From Pleomorphochaeta sp963678575 (GTDB lineage Bacteria > Spirochaetota > Spirochaetia > Sphaerochaetales > Sphaerochaetaceae), in assembly GCA_963678575.2 (NCBI GenBank), contig CAXXHV010000002.1, forward strand, positions 62,001 to 126,000: DNA of 64,000 bases, read 5' to 3'. Of this stretch, positions 40,111 through 48,978 are shown piece by piece (position 1 is the stretch's first letter; each line of letters opens with the position of its first letter). Below the pieces are notes generated by a model, which had not been told where the DNA came from, ran no database searches, and saw nothing but the letters and a program-made list of their open reading frames with translations. The position numbers and the translations under genes were made by a program.

Positions 40111-42182
40111 TGAGTGAAGAAGTAAAAGTTGATTTAAAATGGGGTGGTGAATTAGTTGAAAACTATCATCAAGCTTTCGGTGGTAAGAGTGTTCCTTTAC
40201 ATGTAGTATCTTCCTATGAACCAGCAGGAGATCAAGCACAAGCAATTGAAAAATTGAGTGATGGATTAAAAAATGGGGAGAGAACTCAAATTTTAAAAGG
40301 TGTTACTGGCAGTGGTAAAACCTATACTATGGCAAAAATAATTGAACAAATTAATAAACCAACATTAATTTTATCTCATAATAAAACTTTAGCAGCACAA
40401 TTATATAGAGAATTTAAAACTTTCTTTCCAAACAATGCTGTAGAATATTTTGTATCAACATATGATTATTATCAACCGGAAGCATATGTTCCAGGAAAAG
40501 ATCTATATATTGAGAAAACAGCAGATATAAATGATGAAATTGATAGATTAAGATTGTCCGCATCCTTCTCTCTTATGGAAAGAAGAGATGTAATTGTTGT
40601 ATCTACTGTATCTTGTATATATGGATTAGGAAGTCCTGTAAGTTTAAGGGACATGGTTCATACTTTTAAAGTTGGTACAATTTTTGATCATAAAAGTGAA
40701 TTAGAGCAACTGGTGAGAATGCAATATGAAAGAAACGATAGCATTCTTGAGCGTGGAAAATTTAGAGTAAGAGGGGATGTTATTGAAATATGTCCTTCTT
40801 ATTTGGAAAATGTTGTTAGAATCACTTTAGATTGGGATGTTATTGAAGATATAACTTGGTTTGAACCAATTTCAGGTAAAAAACAAGAAAGTGTTGAAGG
40901 TTTTTCTCTTTACCCCGCAAAACAATTCGTAATGCCGCATGAAGCAGTCTTAGAGAGTTTATCTAGAATAGAAAATGAATTAAAAGATAGAATTGAATAT
41001 TTTAATTCTCAAGGGAAAGTTGTTGAAGCTGAAAGAATAAAAAGTAGAGTTGAGTATGATTTAGAAATGCTCAAAGAGATTGGTTATTGTTCTGGTATTG
41101 AAAATTATTCAAGACAGCTCACTGGAAGAAAAGAAGGTGAACGTCCAGCTGTATTATTAGACTATTTCCCTTCTGATTTTGTTACATTTATTGATGAGTC
41201 TCATGTTACTTTACCTCAAATAGGCGCTATGTATGAAGGAGATAGATCTAGAAAATTAAATCTTGTTAATTTTGGATTTAGATTACCTTCAGCTTTAGAT
41301 AATAGACCATTAAAATATGATGAATTTGATAAGATTGTAACTCAAAGAGTATATGTTTCAGCAACTCCAAGTAAAAGAGAGTTAGCACAAACCTCAAGTA
41401 TTGTTGAACAAGTTATAAGACCTACAGGATTACTGGATCCAGAAATAACAGTAAGAAGATCAGAAGGTCAAATGGAAGACCTTTATAAAGAAATTCGAAA
41501 TACAATTAAAAATAAGAGAAGAGTATTAGTAACCACATTAACAAAAAGAATGAGTGAGGATTTAACAGATTATTTAAGTTCTTTAGATTTAAAGGTTAGA
41601 TATTTGCATAGTGATATTGGAACAATTGAAAGAGTTGAAATTCTAAGAGATTTAAGAAGAGGTGTTTTTGATGTATTAATAGGGATTAACTTATTGCGTG
41701 AGGGCCTCGATTTACCTGAAGTTTCTTTAGTTGTTATTCTTGATGCAGATAAAATCGGGTTTTTACGATCTGCGACTTCTTTAATTCAAACAATAGGAAG
41801 AGCTGCAAGAAATTCAAATGGTAGAGTAATTATGTATGCTGATAAAGAAAGTGATGCTATGAAAGAAGCTATCAGTGAAACGAATAGAAGAAGAGCAATA
41901 CAGTTAGAATATAATAGACTTAATAACATAACCCCAACAACCATCGAAAAAGCTATTGAAGATATAATTGAAAGAGAAACAGAAGAAAAGAAAAAAGATG
42001 TAAGTGGAGAACTAAATATAAGAAGAGCTTCATATAATTTATTGCAAAAACGTGATAGGCAAAAATATATTAAAGAACTTGAGAAAGAAATGTTTAATTA
42101 TGCAAAAGATCTTGAATTTGAGAAAGCAGCACTTATTAGAGATGAAATTGAAAAGGTTAAAAATAACTCTATATCATCTTAG
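40110..42182 (+). CDS. uvrB: Excinuclease ABC subunit B
   Basis: This 690-residue helicase-like protein loads onto damaged DNA in nucleotide excision repair. Walker A GVTGSGKT (64-71), the beta-hairpin region SYDYYQPEAYVP-type (TYDYYQPEAYVPGKDLYIEK), DESHVTLPQ (helicase motif II region), TKRMSEDLTDYL, and the C-terminal UVR motif (LEKEMFNYAKDLEFEKAALIRDEI) are all present. It is translationally coupled to htrA. Its last bases overlap tail-to-tail with the first caspase-like gene by 4 bases, so no terminator separates them. Confidence 0.97.
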   Translation: MSEEVKVDLKWGGELVENYHQAFGGKSVPLHVVSSYEPAGDQAQAIEKLSDGLKNGERTQILKGVTGSGKTYTMAKIIEQINKPTLILSHNKTLAAQLYREFKTFFPNNAVEYFVSTYDYYQPEAYVPGKDLYIEKTADINDEIDRLRLSASFSLMERRDVIVVSTVSCIYGLGSPVSLRDMVHTFKVGTIFDHKSELEQLVRMQYERNDSILERGKFRVRGDVIEICPSYLENVVRITLDWDVIEDITWFEPISGKKQESVEGFSLYPAKQFVMPHEAVLESLSRIENELKDRIEYFNSQGKVVEAERIKSRVEYDLEMLKEIGYCSGIENYSRQLTGRKEGERPAVLLDYFPSDFVTFIDESHVTLPQIGAMYEGDRSRKLNLVNFGFRLPSALDNRPLKYDEFDKIVTQRVYVSATPSKRELAQTSSIVEQVIRPTGLLDPEITVRRSEGQMEDLYKEIRNTIKNKRRVLVTTLTKRMSEDLTDYLSSLDLKVRYLHSDIGTIERVEILRDLRRGVFDVLIGINLLREGLDLPEVSLVVILDADKIGFLRSATSLIQTIGRAARNSNGRVIMYADKESDAMKEAISETNRRRAIQLEYNRLNNITPTTIEKAIEDIIERETEEKKKDVSGELNIRRASYNLLQKRDRQKYIKELEKEMFNYAKDLEFEKAALIRDEIEKVKNNSISS

Positions 42183-43183
42183 TAAGTAAATAATACTAAA
42201 TCGTATCTTTCTCCTAATACTTGAGGATATTGATGGGAAAAATAATCTGGGCTAGTTTCTATTTCTTGATTTTCTATAATATAAGAGAGTAGATTATCAA
42301 CACTGAGAATATTAGCTTTAGCAGCAGGAGGAATTCCTTGTGCTAATTCTCCTTGGATTCCGTCTTCTATGTCTATATAATCTTCATCAATACTATCTGA
42401 TAAATGGCCTTTAATCCCATCACACCAACCAAGACCTTCTAATAGAGCCTTTGTGAAAAAACCATGTAATCTCATTCCTGCTTCATACATTGGCTCATGA
42501 GAGGTATTATCCTTTTCTGTTGCACAAAGAATAAATGTATCATCATTAATCTTGCTATCTTTAGTAAATAATTTATTAAAAGCAGAAGTAAAAGTAATTT
42601 CTTCATTTTCTAATGAATATGAACTTGAAGTATAATAATTGCCTGAATAACAAGAATCAATAATAATTAATTTTTTTCCTTTTACATCTTTTAATAATTC
42701 ATATACTTCATCAACTCTCATTAATTGATTTACATCAATATTGTTAGATTCGTCAAAAGTACGGCCATCTGTAGTATCTGTGGTTGCGAGAAGCCAACTA
42801 CCATTTGAATCTGAATGTCCAGAATAGTAAATTATATTTATAGAATTTTCTTTTGATGAATTTGCAAAATTATTAAGTGCATTATTAATATTATTTTTAC
42901 TTGGATATTTAGAGGCATTAATAGTGAGGGAATCATAGGAAGTTCCTTCTTGGTAATAATTGTAACTAGTATAATTAATTTCATTTTTTTCACAATTTTC
43001 TCTTAATGCTTTTTCAATTTCTTTTGCATCGTTTAATGTGCCATATAAACTTGTAACATTTGTATTATGATAATCTAATGCAATATTTAATAAATTAATT
43101 TCATAATCATAATCACGTTGATTTAACTCGCAACTAGTAATAATTAGAATAAAAAAAGTAATAGTAAAAAAAAGTTTCTTCAT
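42179..43183 (-). CDS. Caspase-fold (C14-like) peptidase lipoprotein, copy 1
   Basis: This 334-residue protein has a signal peptide with lipobox IITSC (Cys18), so it should be lipid-anchored in the envelope. The rest is a caspase/metacaspase p20-type domain: VTSLYGTLNDAKEIEKAL (residues about 43-60), the catalytic-His strand IIYYSGHSDSNGSW (His123), and the catalytic-Cys strand LIIIDSCYSGNYY (Cys178), followed by TFILCATEKDNTSHEP, FFTKALLEGL and a C-terminal extension. Both catalytic residues are present. Metacaspases cut after Arg/Lys, caspases after Asp; specificity cannot be read here. It is the last of a run of three co-directional envelope genes. Confidence 0.88.
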   Translation of the reverse strand: MKKLFFTITFFILIITSCELNQRDYDYEINLLNIALDYHNTNVTSLYGTLNDAKEIEKALRENCEKNEINYTSYNYYQEGTSYDSLTINASKYPSKNNINNALNNFANSSKENSINIIYYSGHSDSNGSWLLATTDTTDGRTFDESNNIDVNQLMRVDEVYELLKDVKGKKLIIIDSCYSGNYYTSSSYSLENEEITFTSAFNKLFTKDSKINDDTFILCATEKDNTSHEPMYEAGMRLHGFFTKALLEGLGWCDGIKGHLSDSIDEDYIDIEDGIQGELAQGIPPAAKANILSVDNLLSYIIENQEIETSPDYFSHQYPQVLGERYDLVLFTY

Positions 43184-43258
43184 ACAAACCCTCTTTAACT
43201 AATTATTAAATTAATTAAAGGTTTGCTTTAATTTTAGGAATTTTAAGTAATAAAAAAA

Positions 43259-44281
43259 TTAGAATTCGAATAATATTAAATCGTATCTATCTCCTAATAC
43301 TTGAGGGTATTGGCTTGGATAGTAAATTGACTTTAAAGCAATTTCTTGATTATCTTTTATATATGAAAGTAAAGAATCAACACTGAGAATATTATTTTTA
43401 GCTGCGGGAGGAAGGCCTGGTGCTAAATCCCCTTGAATTCCATCTTCAGTATCTAAATTAGGATCTACAAAATTAGATAAATAACCTTTAATCCCATCAT
43501 CACACCAACCAAGACCTTCTAATAGAGCCTTTGTGAAAAAACCATGTAATCTCATTCCCTCTTCATATTTTAACTCATGAGAGGTATTATCCTTTTCTGT
43601 TGCGCAAAGAATAAATGTATCATCATTAATCTTACTATCTTTACTAAATAATTTATTAAAAGCAGAAGCAAAAGACAAATTTTCATTTTCTATAGAATAA
43701 GAACTTGGAGTATAATAATTACCTGAATAACATGAATCAGAAATAATTAATTTTTTACCTTTAACATTTTTTAATTTATCATAAACTTCATTTACACTTA
43801 GCATTTGGTTTTGATAAAATCTTGGATAAAGACTAGTAAAATCAGTTGCTGCTAATCCCCAACTCCCTTCAGAATCTGAATGTCCTGAAAAATATATAAT
43901 ATTTATTGTATTTTCATTAGATGAGTTTTTTAGATTATCTAATGCAATTAAAATATTTTCTTTTTTTGGATATTTAATATTGTTTATAGTAGCAGCATCT
44001 TTATCTGACCCAATTTGTAAATAATTATTACTAGTAAAAGAAATATTATTTCTTTCACTAAGTTTGTGCAAAGCTTTTTCTAATTCCTTTGCATCATTAA
44101 TTGTTCCATATAGAGATATAGAATATTTTTCATTTTCTTTTGATTTTTCTGTTTCAGTATTTTGATAATCTAATGCAATGTTTAATAAATTAATCTCATA
44201 ATTATAATCACGTTGAGCTAATTCGCAGCTATTAAATAGAATAATTATTAATAAAAATGGAATAAGAAAATATTTTTTCAT
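43259..44281 (-). CDS. Caspase-fold (C14-like) peptidase lipoprotein, copy 2
   Basis: A 340-residue paralogue of the next gene downstream, with lipobox LFNSC (Cys19), YSISLYGTINDAKELEKAL, catalytic His134 (IIYFSGHSDSEGSW) and Cys184 (LIISDSCYSGNYY). It has about 15 extra charged residues after residue 42 (ETEKSKENEK). A block of about 180 bases near the 3' end is about 92% identical in DNA to copy 1, while the 5' halves are much more diverged. The gap to copy 1 is 75 bases and to the barrel gene 26 bases, so one transcript is likely. Confidence 0.88.
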   Translation of the reverse strand: MKKYFLIPFLLIIILFNSCELAQRDYNYEINLLNIALDYQNTETEKSKENEKYSISLYGTINDAKELEKALHKLSERNNISFTSNNYLQIGSDKDAATINNIKYPKKENILIALDNLKNSSNENTINIIYFSGHSDSEGSWGLAATDFTSLYPRFYQNQMLSVNEVYDKLKNVKGKKLIISDSCYSGNYYTPSSYSIENENLSFASAFNKLFSKDSKINDDTFILCATEKDNTSHELKYEEGMRLHGFFTKALLEGLGWCDDGIKGYLSNFVDPNLDTEDGIQGDLAPGLPPAAKNNILSVDSLLSYIKDNQEIALKSIYYPSQYPQVLGDRYDLILFEF

Positions 44282-44307
44282 TTTAACCCCTAGTACTTTA
44301 AGAGAAC

Positions 44308-44883
44308 TTAATAAATTTCTTTATTTTTATTAATATAATTAGTAATCCAATCAAAGGAAGTACTAATTCCAACGCCAACACAAGGTGATAATAAATATTT
44401 TCTATAAACAAAATTGATTGAAAAATCTAAAGAAATATTATAATTGTCTCCAGATTTTAATATATATGAAGGGGCTAATGCTAAATTCATGTACATTTCA
44501 GAATTTAAACTTTCTCCTAAACGTCCAATTCCCATTGAAAATTTAGAATGAAATAAAAAGTTCTTATTAAAGGTGTATCCATAATCAAGTCCAACGCCAA
44601 AAGCACAAAATTCTCTTAATACTAAATTTTGATAAATTATAGATCTTGAAACATGGAAAATAGAAAGGTAAGGAGAAATTTGATGATTATTTATTTTTAG
44701 ATAAACTGGTGAAAAATCATAAGTGGAAGCCATAGAAGAATATACTGGTAAATCTGTATTATCATCTAAAGTAATAGAAGGATGATAAAAAACAGTTATA
44801 TCAATTTTTGATCCAACTTCTGAAGCATATAAATAAGTGGAACAAAGGATAATAAGGAAAAATAAAATAATTTTTTTTTTCAA
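44308..44883 (-). CDS. Small outer-membrane-barrel-like protein
   Basis: I do not recognise a named family. This 191-residue protein has a signal peptide (cut near YLYA-SE, residue 21) and a mature part of alternating hydrophobic strands with aromatic girdle residues (FCAFGVGLDYGYTF, FLFHSKFSMGIGRLG, YNISLDFSINFVYR, LLSPCVGVGISTSF), the pattern of an 8-stranded outer-membrane barrel. It ends without the usual C-terminal aromatic residue (KEIY ends in Tyr, acceptable). The start is TTG (44883), set by GGAGA upstream. It sits 26 bases before the caspase-like genes and 35 bases after the thiamine ATPase gene. Confidence 0.75.
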   Translation of the reverse strand: MKKKIILFFLIILCSTYLYASEVGSKIDITVFYHPSITLDDNTDLPVYSSMASTYDFSPVYLKINNHQISPYLSIFHVSRSIIYQNLVLREFCAFGVGLDYGYTFNKNFLFHSKFSMGIGRLGESLNSEMYMNLALAPSYILKSGDNYNISLDFSINFVYRKYLLSPCVGVGISTSFDWITNYINKNKEIY

Positions 44884-44918
44884 AAGGTATCTCCTATATT
44901 ATAATCCTACCTAATTAT

Positions 44919-45953
44919 TTAGCTTTTTGCATTTACTAAGTAATTGTTTTCATATTTTTTTATATCTTTTTTTAAAATACAAATATCAACAATATCATTT
45001 GAAGGTTTTTCTTTTGATAAAATAGATATTGTAACATCATTATATAACAAATTTATCTTATAAAAAATACCCCTAAATTCACAAGAAGTAATTTTTGAAT
45101 CTTTTAATATAATATGTTCTAATATTTCAGTAATATAAAATTTATTTTTTTCAATTAAATAAGCCTTTTCATATTTGAAAAAATAAGAAGTATTTGCTTT
45201 TTCTTCCTCATTTAGTAAATTGCAAATAACATTTGATTTAATAAAGTTTCCCTCACCCATAAAAGTAGCCGCAAAAGTTGTTTGAGGGTTATTATACAAA
45301 TTTTCAGCAGTAGAGTGCATTTCAACTTTTCCATTATTCATTAAAACAATAGAATCTGAAATAGATAATGCTTCTTCTTGATCATGAGTAACATAAAGCA
45401 TAGTAATATTTAAAGTTTTTTGTATTCTTCTAATTTCATCTCTTAAATAATTTCTCATTTTTGCATCTAAAGCAGAAAGTGGTTCATCTAGTAATAATAG
45501 TTTGGGTTCAAAAGCTAGTGCTCTGGCTAAAGCAATTCTCTGTCTTTCTCCACCAGATAAGCTTTCAATTTTTCTGTTTTCAAAACCTTCTAAATTTACA
45601 AGAGCTAGTAATTCTTTAACTTTAGCTTTTCTAATATCTTTTTTAACTTTTCTTATTTTAAGAGGATATGCAATATTTTTTTCAACATTTAGGTGAGGGT
45701 AAAGAGCATAATCTTGAAAAACCATAGCAATTTTTCTTTCATTAACTTTTAACTTTGAAATATCAACATCATCAATAATAATATGGCCTTCATCATTATC
45801 TAATAGACCAGTAATTAATTGAAGAGTTGTACTTTTACCACAACCGCTTGGACCTAAAAGGGAAATTAATTGACCTTTTTTTAATTCTAAATCAATGTCT
45901 AACAGGAATTGAGAAAATTGTTTTTTTAATTTTAATTGTATTATTTCATTCAT
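44919..45953 (-). CDS. thiQ: Thiamine ABC importer ATP-binding protein
   Basis: This 344-residue ATPase is of the MOI/CUT1-like type with Walker A LGPSGCGKST, Q-loop FQDYALYPH, signature LSGGERQRIALARAL, Walker B LLLLDEPLSALD and switch His (YVTHDQEEALS). The C-terminal 100 residues form a TOBE-like regulatory domain, so it is longer than E. coli ThiQ (about 230 residues) and resembles iron/spermidine importer ATPases. The thiamine role comes from the upstream binding protein and TPP riboswitch. It lies 23 bases after the permease gene. Confidence 0.88.
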   Translation of the reverse strand: MNEIIQLKLKKQFSQFLLDIDLELKKGQLISLLGPSGCGKSTTLQLITGLLDNDEGHIIIDDVDISKLKVNERKIAMVFQDYALYPHLNVEKNIAYPLKIRKVKKDIRKAKVKELLALVNLEGFENRKIESLSGGERQRIALARALAFEPKLLLLDEPLSALDAKMRNYLRDEIRRIQKTLNITMLYVTHDQEEALSISDSIVLMNNGKVEMHSTAENLYNNPQTTFAATFMGEGNFIKSNVICNLLNEEEKANTSYFFKYEKAYLIEKNKFYITEILEHIILKDSKITSCEFRGIFYKINLLYNDVTISILSKEKPSNDIVDICILKKDIKKYENNYLVNAKS

Positions 45954-45976
45954 TATTTTTATCTCATTAAATTTAC

Positions 45977-47671
45977 TTATAAATAAAAGCGATTATCTTT
46001 TTTTAAATACTCACTACTCACAAATACTATAGTACAAACTAATATTAATATAGTGCCTAAAGCACAGGCTCCACCAAAGTTATAAGAGCCAATTAATCTA
46101 TACATAGTAACAGGGATTGTTGTAATACTAGAATTAGCCAAAATAAGAGTTGCATTTACTTCTCCCATACTAATAGCAAACGCAAAAATAGCCCCGCTAA
46201 TTAAAGAACTTTTTAATAGAGGCACTTCTATGCTAAGAAAAGCTTTAAAAGGTGTAGCTCCTAAAGTCATTGCACTTGAAACAAGAGAAGTAGGTAATTT
46301 CCTCATTTCTGGAGTTATTGCTCTAATATTAAAGGGTAATACAATTACAAGGTGTGCTAATATTACTAATATTAATCCTCCATTTGATTTTAATTTTGCA
46401 GAAATTAAATAATAGCCTAATCCAATGATTACAGAAGATACTGCAAGAGGTAGCATAGAAAGTAGTTCAATAAAAAGAGAGCTATTAGACTTATCTTTTT
46501 TTGAGGCAACAGCAAGAGACAAAGATAAAGGAGTTGATATTATTGCAACAATAAATGCAATTTTAAGAGAATTTATAATTGAGATAAAACTTGATTTCAT
46601 AACACCTGTAGTGCTACTTAATCCAAATAGTTGCTTGTACCATTTTAAAGTAAAAATGCTATTAGCACTTCTAGAAGTTGAAGCTAAAAATGATTTAATT
46701 ATTATAGAGATTATTGGTGACAATACAAATAAAATTATGAATATAGTATAAATTATGCTTAAAATTAAACCAATTTTTGAAACAGGCTTTTTCTCTTTTT
46801 TATAAACACTATTATATATATTTTCTTTTGTATTCATTTTTCTTTGAAAAATATTATAAAAGATTAAAATAATAATACAGAATAAAATAGAAATAAGAGC
46901 ATAAGAAGCTGCGCTATTTAAATCCATTGAAATTCTAGCTCTGCGATATATTTCAACTTCCATTGTAGTATATTTGGGCCCCCCTCCTAATACTAATATT
47001 ATTGAGAAACTGGTAAAGCAAAATAAAAATACAAGCAAGGAAGAAGAAATAAGAGATACAATTAATCTAGGGAGTGTGATATTGATAAAAGTTTGAAATT
47101 TGGAAGCTCCAAAAACAAAAGAAGAGAGCTCTAATTTATAATCAAGGTTTTCCCAAAATGTAGTAAGAAGAACTAAAATAATAGGGAAATTATAAAAAGC
47201 ATGAGCAATTATTATTGCTTTATAAGAATATAGTATTTTTAAAGGGGGCTCACTTAAATTAAAGATTTTCATCAATAAAATATTTAAAAATCCATTGTTA
47301 CCATAAAATGTAACAAATCCAAGTATTACTAATATTGCGGGTAAAACAAAAGGAATTGTACAAACTGCGAGAATTAATTTTCTCCCTTTGATATTATAAT
47401 TAACTAATAAATATGAGCCAGGAAGTGCTATTACTATTGAAAGCAGCGTTGAGAAAAAAGCTTGATTTATAGTAAATAATAAAATTCTTAAAGTATAAGG
47501 TTCTTTAATTATATTAAAAAAAGAAGAAACATTTAATTTATTATCTACTATGAAAGCTCTTGATAAAGTACTTATTAGAGGAAGCAGAAAAATAATAAAT
47601 AACAGAAGAAGAGAAGGTAATGCAATTATTTTTTCATAAAGATTTCTATCATCAATTTTATTCTTATTCAT
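45977..47671 (-). CDS. thiP: Thiamine ABC importer permease, two-domain
   Basis: This 564-residue membrane protein has about 12 helices and two permease (BPD_transp_1) domains in one chain, like ThiP and FbpB. Each half has an EAA-type coupling loop: SSFVFGASKFQTFINITLPRL in the first and SAMTLGATPFKAFLSIEVPLL in the second. A lysine-rich cytoplasmic linker (residues about 275-300) joins the halves. It is between the binding protein and the ATPase genes, with all three on one TPP-controlled transcript. Confidence 0.92.
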   Translation of the reverse strand: MNKNKIDDRNLYEKIIALPSLLLLFIIFLLPLISTLSRAFIVDNKLNVSSFFNIIKEPYTLRILLFTINQAFFSTLLSIVIALPGSYLLVNYNIKGRKLILAVCTIPFVLPAILVILGFVTFYGNNGFLNILLMKIFNLSEPPLKILYSYKAIIIAHAFYNFPIILVLLTTFWENLDYKLELSSFVFGASKFQTFINITLPRLIVSLISSSLLVFLFCFTSFSIILVLGGGPKYTTMEVEIYRRARISMDLNSAASYALISILFCIIILIFYNIFQRKMNTKENIYNSVYKKEKKPVSKIGLILSIIYTIFIILFVLSPIISIIIKSFLASTSRSANSIFTLKWYKQLFGLSSTTGVMKSSFISIINSLKIAFIVAIISTPLSLSLAVASKKDKSNSSLFIELLSMLPLAVSSVIIGLGYYLISAKLKSNGGLILVILAHLVIVLPFNIRAITPEMRKLPTSLVSSAMTLGATPFKAFLSIEVPLLKSSLISGAIFAFAISMGEVNATLILANSSITTIPVTMYRLIGSYNFGGACALGTILILVCTIVFVSSEYLKKDNRFYL

Positions 47672-47741
47672 ACTATCCTCTAATTAACTTATATAATTAA
47701 TAACATGAAGTTAAAAATTAATATACATAAAAATATGAAAC

Positions 47742-48773
47742 TTATTTGCTCATTACATCAGTCCACTGATTTAACCAGGTATCTAAATTATTTTCAATAT
47801 CACTTGCTTCTAAGCTTAATGTAATATTTGGTTTAGGAGCCCAATCAAAAGCACTTGGTAATTCTATTTTACTATTAGTAGGATACATTGAGTTTGCAGT
47901 TGCAATATCTAATTGAGCATCAGTTAACAAGAAATCAATAAACTGTTTTGCTTTTTCTTTATTGTTACTACTTTTTAATAATCCAACCCCTTCAATTGTT
48001 GCGCTATGGCCTTCCTCAAAAATAATTGTTTGATACCTTGTTGTATCTTCAAACATTACATGATAAACAGGGGAAGTTGTATATGAAAGGGTAATTGGAG
48101 CTTCACCACTTGTAAACATACCATAAGCACTGGACCATCCTTCAGTAATAGTTAAAGCATTATCTTTCATTTTATTCCACCATGTTAAATAATTTTCACC
48201 AAATACTTCACGGCTCCATATTAATAATCCAAGACCAACAGAAGAAGTTCTAGGATCGATTAGAATAACTTTGTTTTTATATTTTGGATTTGTTAAATCT
48301 TCTAAAGATGTAGGTAAATCTTCTTTTGTTATTTTTTCACTATCATAAACAAAAGCAAAATTCCCGTAATCGAAAGGGAGTAATCTATTTTGATTATCAA
48401 ATTGCAAGAAATCTGGAATATCTTTTAATGAAGGTGAGTTATAACTTTCAAAAAGATTACTATTATAAGCTTTCATTGCCATATCATCAGAAATACCAAT
48501 AATAACATCAGCTTTTGGATTAGATTTTTCTAATTCAACTTTTGTTAACATTTCGATCGCATCACCAGCTGATACTAAATTAACATCAATTCCTGTTTTT
48601 TCTTTAAATGCTTGAACTACTTTTGCTCCAGGGCCCCAGTCCCCACAAAAAGCATCATAAGCATAAACTGTAATTTCATTAGAAATAGAAGGTGAAATCT
48701 CTTTTGCACCTGAGGCAAAGAGAGCTAAGGTTGTAGCAAAAAAGGCCACAACAATTGAAATAAACTTTTTCAT
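47742..48773 (-). CDS. thiB: Thiamine-binding periplasmic protein
   Basis: This 343-residue exported protein has a signal peptide ending LALFASGAKE (residue about 20, spirochaete style, no lipobox Cys) and matches ThiB: VYAYDAFCGDWGPG, VNLVSAGDAIEMLTKV, DYGNFAFVYDS, LIDPRTSSVGLGLLIW and LSYTTSPVYHVMFE. It binds thiamine (and phosphates) for the importer. The gene is directly downstream of a TPP riboswitch whose expression platform ends at its ribosome-binding site (GGAGG, 8-13 bases before ATG). Confidence 0.93.
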   Translation of the reverse strand: MKKFISIVVAFFATTLALFASGAKEISPSISNEITVYAYDAFCGDWGPGAKVVQAFKEKTGIDVNLVSAGDAIEMLTKVELEKSNPKADVIIGISDDMAMKAYNSNLFESYNSPSLKDIPDFLQFDNQNRLLPFDYGNFAFVYDSEKITKEDLPTSLEDLTNPKYKNKVILIDPRTSSVGLGLLIWSREVFGENYLTWWNKMKDNALTITEGWSSAYGMFTSGEAPITLSYTTSPVYHVMFEDTTRYQTIIFEEGHSATIEGVGLLKSSNNKEKAKQFIDFLLTDAQLDIATANSMYPTNSKIELPSAFDWAPKPNITLSLEASDIENNLDTWLNQWTDVMSK

Positions 48774-48804
48774 AAAAAAGCCTCCAAATTGAAATTTGGC
48801 CTAA
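48774..48804 (-). terminator. Expression-platform hairpin of the TPP riboswitch
   Basis: On the minus strand CCAAATT/AATTTGG (48784-48799), extended by GCC/GGC pairing over the GGAGG site, is followed directly by six T before the ATG. It can act as an intrinsic terminator and also hides the thiB ribosome-binding site when formed. Confidence 0.7.
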
Positions 48805-48839
48805 GGGTAGTATACAAAAAAAGTATTAAAGATAAAGAA

Positions 48840-48918
48840 AATTGTCTTCCTCCGCTAGCATTATCTAGATCAGGTTAACGGGTTTTATCTCAGGCTCATA
48901 AGCCACCCCAGGACAATT
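48840..48918 (-). ncRNA. TPP riboswitch (THI element)
   Basis: Minus-strand RNA with the THI-box core: closing stem AATTGTC/GACAATT, CTGGGGTGGC, CTGAGATAAAACCCG, AACCTGATCTAGATAATGC and TAGCGGAGGAAG. These match the conserved GGGGTG...CTGAGA...ACCC...AACCTGATCTGG.TAAT.CCAGCG.AGGGA pattern. It controls the thiB-thiP-thiQ operon, closing it when thiamine pyrophosphate is plentiful. Confidence 0.96.
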
Positions 48919-48943
48919 CTTAGATTAATCATCGATATAATTC

Positions 48944-48972
48944 TTGTCAAGTATTTATCATTAGAGTAACAT
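48944..48972 (+). promoter_or_regulatory. Promoter of the NAD(P)HX repair gene, placed for a leaderless mRNA
   Basis: TTGTCA, 17-base spacer, TAACAT, then six bases (TGAAGA) to the ATG at 48979. Confidence 0.5.
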
Positions 48973-48978
48973 TGAAGA

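Noticed and set aside
46425..46751. Plus-strand frame of 108 residues opposite the thiamine permease
   Set aside because: A shadow of the thiP reading frame, without a ribosome-binding site.
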